64,000 nt of DNA from JAWPMT01 sp965229785 (GTDB lineage: Bacteria; Bacteroidota; Bacteroidia; Cytophagales; Cyclobacteriaceae). The DNA lies in contig CBDDJS010000001.1 of assembly GCA_965229785.1 (NCBI GenBank), positions 4,526,001-4,590,000 on the forward strand. Reading direction: 5' to 3'. This document shows positions 62,122-64,000 of the stretch, in pieces. Position 1 is the stretch's first letter, and each line of letters opens with the position of its first letter. A program made the translations under genes and the position numbers. A model generated the notes under the pieces. The model was not told where the DNA came from. It saw only the letters and a program-made list of their open reading frames with translations, and searched no databases.

Positions 62122-64000
62122 TTAAAATCCGACACTTAATCCAAATGTTACACTTCTGGTGATCGGGAAGTTACCCAGGTCAATACCGAAGTTCAAATCT
62201 GCATTACCACCCACACTAGGATCAAGGCCATCGTAACCAGTAATGGTCACCAGGTTGTTCACAGAAGCGGTTACTCTTACTTTTTGCAACTTCCAGTTAT
62301 TAATGATACTGGCAGGCAAGTTGTATCCCACAGTCAGGTTCTGGATTCTGAAGTAAGAACCGTCTTCTACATAGAAAGAACTTGATTGCGTGTTTGTGCT
62401 AAAGTTTGAAACATTCTCGAATATCGGAATATCTCCCGTAGGGTTCTCGAATGTCCATGAATCCCTCACTGCGTCGCTAATAGCTGCACCAGGGAACAGA
62501 GGATACATGTGTGTAAACACTTTTGAAATATTATAGATCTCACCACCTACTGATAAGAAAGAGTAAAGCTCTAAATCAAACCCTTTGTAGTTGAATTTAG
62601 CAGTCAAACCTCCTGTGAAATCCGGAACAGGACTTCCAAGAAATACCCGATCATCAGGAGTGATCTCCCCGTCTCCATTCACATCACGGAATCGGAAACG
62701 TCCTGGAGCTGCACCAGCCTGAGTAGCTGAATTGGCAACTTCGGCATCGTCACGGAAAAGACCGACAACATCATAGCCAAAGAATGAAGAAATTGGCTGT
62801 CCTACAGCATTTCTAACAGGTCTGATCCCTCTGAAATCCACATCAGGATCTTCTATGAAGTCGATTCCAGGAGCAAATGCAACAATCTCATTGTTCAGGA
62901 ATCCTCCAGTCACAGTGATCTCATATCCGATATCATTATTGATGGTTCCTTTGTTAATGATGGTCAGGTCAATACCCGTGTTTTTCATCTCTCCCACATT
63001 AACAGAAGGGGCACTGGCAAAACCACCCGTTTGAACTGTTACAGGAACTTCAAATAATAAGTCTTCTGTATCCTTTCTCCAGAATTCGATACCAAAGTCA
63101 AGCTTACCATCGAAGAACAAGGCATCAATACCTACATTAGAAGTTACTGCTCTTTCCCACTTCGCATTTGGGTTACCAATTCTTGATCGGAAGAATCCAG
63201 CAGCAGCTCCGGAATTGGAACCAGCGATATCATAGCTTGATGCTCCAAGGTTGGTTCCAAATAAACTGAATTGGTTATTAGGATCCACATTATTGGAATT
63301 ACCGATTACTCCGTAACCTCCTCGAAGTTTCAAGTCGTCTAACCAGGAAATACCTTGCATGAACTCCTCATCAGAAATTCTCCAGGCGAGAGCAACAGCA
63401 GGGAATGTTCCGTATCTGTTCGCTGAACCAAATCTGGAAGAACCATCACGACGAATAACAAAATCCACGATGTATTTGTCCATCAAATCATAAGTCACCT
63501 TACCGAAGTAAGAAGAGAAATTCACACCTTCTGTATGGTTTCCATTTACTACAGGAGACTGGACATTAGATAAGGAAACGAAATCCGGATTCTGAGAAAA
63601 AGGATTAATACCAGATCCAACCATTCCTCTGAAGAATCCAGCATTCAATGCCTCTTGACCAACAAGCACTTTTACACCATGATCACCAAATTTGTTCTCA
63701 TAAGTAATAGTGTTTGTCCAGGTCCAGTTAGAGAAGATTTGAGCACCTTGTGTGAAACCAAAAGATGAATTATTCTCCGAGTTCTCATACTGTCTTCGGG
63801 TGTATGATCTGAAATTAACGTTGAAATACTGACCTCCAAACGAAGTTCTTACCGTCAGTCCTTCTATGGGCTTAGCTTGCAAATAAACATTACCGAAAGC
63901 CTGAGTTGAAAATCCGCGATTGTTTCTCTGTCCATCCAATTCAGCTACAGGATTTCGAGGGTTGTTAAAGCCAGGAGCGGCTGTACCAGCGTATCCACCA
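62122..64000 (-). CDS. susC: SusC/RagA-family TonB-dependent transporter, 5' cut by window edge
   Basis: About 626 C-terminal residues are visible and the frame stays open to the right edge, so the N-terminal domain and plug lie outside. The barrel ends in a strand (FPITRSVTFGLSVGF) with terminal Phe, and contains the conserved RRDGSSRFG, GTFPAVALAWRISDE, LKLRGGYGVIGNS and DVNGDGEITPDDRVFLGSP segments of the SusC family. It imports oligosaccharides through the outer membrane together with SusD, eight bases downstream. Confidence 0.96.
   Translation of the reverse strand, partial: GGYAGTAAPGFNNPRNPVAELDGQRNNRGFSTQAFGNVYLQAKPIEGLTVRTSFGGQYFNVNFRSYTRRQYENSENNSSFGFTQGAQIFSNWTWTNTITYENKFGDHGVKVLVGQEALNAGFFRGMVGSGINPFSQNPDFVSLSNVQSPVVNGNHTEGVNFSSYFGKVTYDLMDKYIVDFVIRRDGSSRFGSANRYGTFPAVALAWRISDEEFMQGISWLDDLKLRGGYGVIGNSNNVDPNNQFSLFGTNLGASSYDIAGSNSGAAAGFFRSRIGNPNAKWERAVTSNVGIDALFFDGKLDFGIEFWRKDTEDLLFEVPVTVQTGGFASAPSVNVGEMKNTGIDLTIINKGTINNDIGYEITVTGGFLNNEIVAFAPGIDFIEDPDVDFRGIRPVRNAVGQPISSFFGYDVVGLFRDDAEVANSATQAGAAPGRFRFRDVNGDGEITPDDRVFLGSPVPDFTGGLTAKFNYKGFDLELYSFLSVGGEIYNISKVFTHMYPLFPGAAISDAVRDSWTFENPTGDIPIFENVSNFSTNTQSSSFYVEDGSYFRIQNLTVGYNLPASIINNWKLQKVRVTASVNNLVTITGYDGLDPSVGGNADLNFGIDLGNFPITRSVTFGLSVGF

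Overview
The window comes from a Bacteroidota genome, most likely a marine, polysaccharide-degrading member of the Cytophagales (lineage is inference). It carries a susC/susD pair, FG-GAP/ASPIC-UnbV, GH20, GH26, sulfatase and DUF3179 genes typical of that phylum. It also has the Bacteroidota-style tyrosine integrase with an Asn-type box I, and many lipoproteins with a Cys lipobox. The sequence falls into two parts that meet near 26.2 kb.

Left part (1-26.3 kb): an AT-rich accessory region built from mobile DNA. It holds a truncated His-rich, tail-collar-like protein; a reverse-strand cluster of an HTH/Rossmannoid protein (2961-4334), an unknown 362-aa protein and an RraA-like enzyme; a sigma-like HTH gene with an unknown convergent neighbour; a large serine recombinase; a RadC-like gene with an early stop codon; a minimal tyrosine recombinase; and a two-gene module of an unknown 299-aa protein followed by a 1193-aa TPR-CHAT protease. 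A mobilisation module follows: coupling protein, coiled-coil proteins, relaxase, MobC-like protein, CHC2/Toprim primase-like protein, ParDE, a 38-aa microprotein and a tyrosine integrase. The integrase lies next to a 3' fragment of a tRNA-Ala(GGC) gene (26221-26266) that still has its terminator. This is the classic layout of the end of an element integrated in a tRNA gene; the other end was not found and probably lies left of the window. No type IV secretion mating-pair genes are present, so this part looks mobilisable rather than self-transmissible.

Junction (26.2-29.4 kb): a second, decayed copy of the tRNA fragment and its flank lies about 360 bp further right. Next to it is an 899-aa SIR2-like protein, a candidate NAD-depleting defence gene. 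This points to repeated integration at one hotspot.

Right part (29.6-64 kb): ordinary chromosome. It holds a chemoreceptor, a porin, a penicillin-acylase/M20 peptidase pair, a macro-domain protein, small secreted proteins, a GH63-like glycosidase and a TPR membrane protein. Glycan-degrading genes follow: GH20 on the minus strand, then GH26, sulfatase and a TIM-barrel isomerase on the plus strand, ending in a terminator. After a GNAT protein and a frameshifted ion-channel gene, a reverse-strand polysaccharide utilisation locus runs from susC (cut by the right edge) through susD, a terminator, a 14-repeat FG-GAP lipoprotein and a sulfatase to a DUF3179 lipoprotein. Together these suggest use of a sulfated, mannose- and/or N-acetylhexosamine-containing glycan.

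Best candidates for something new are the 299-aa/TPR-CHAT pair, the HTH-Rossmannoid/unknown/RraA cluster, the SIR2-like protein at the tRNA hotspot, and a small lipoprotein whose start codon lies inside a 14-bp hairpin stem.
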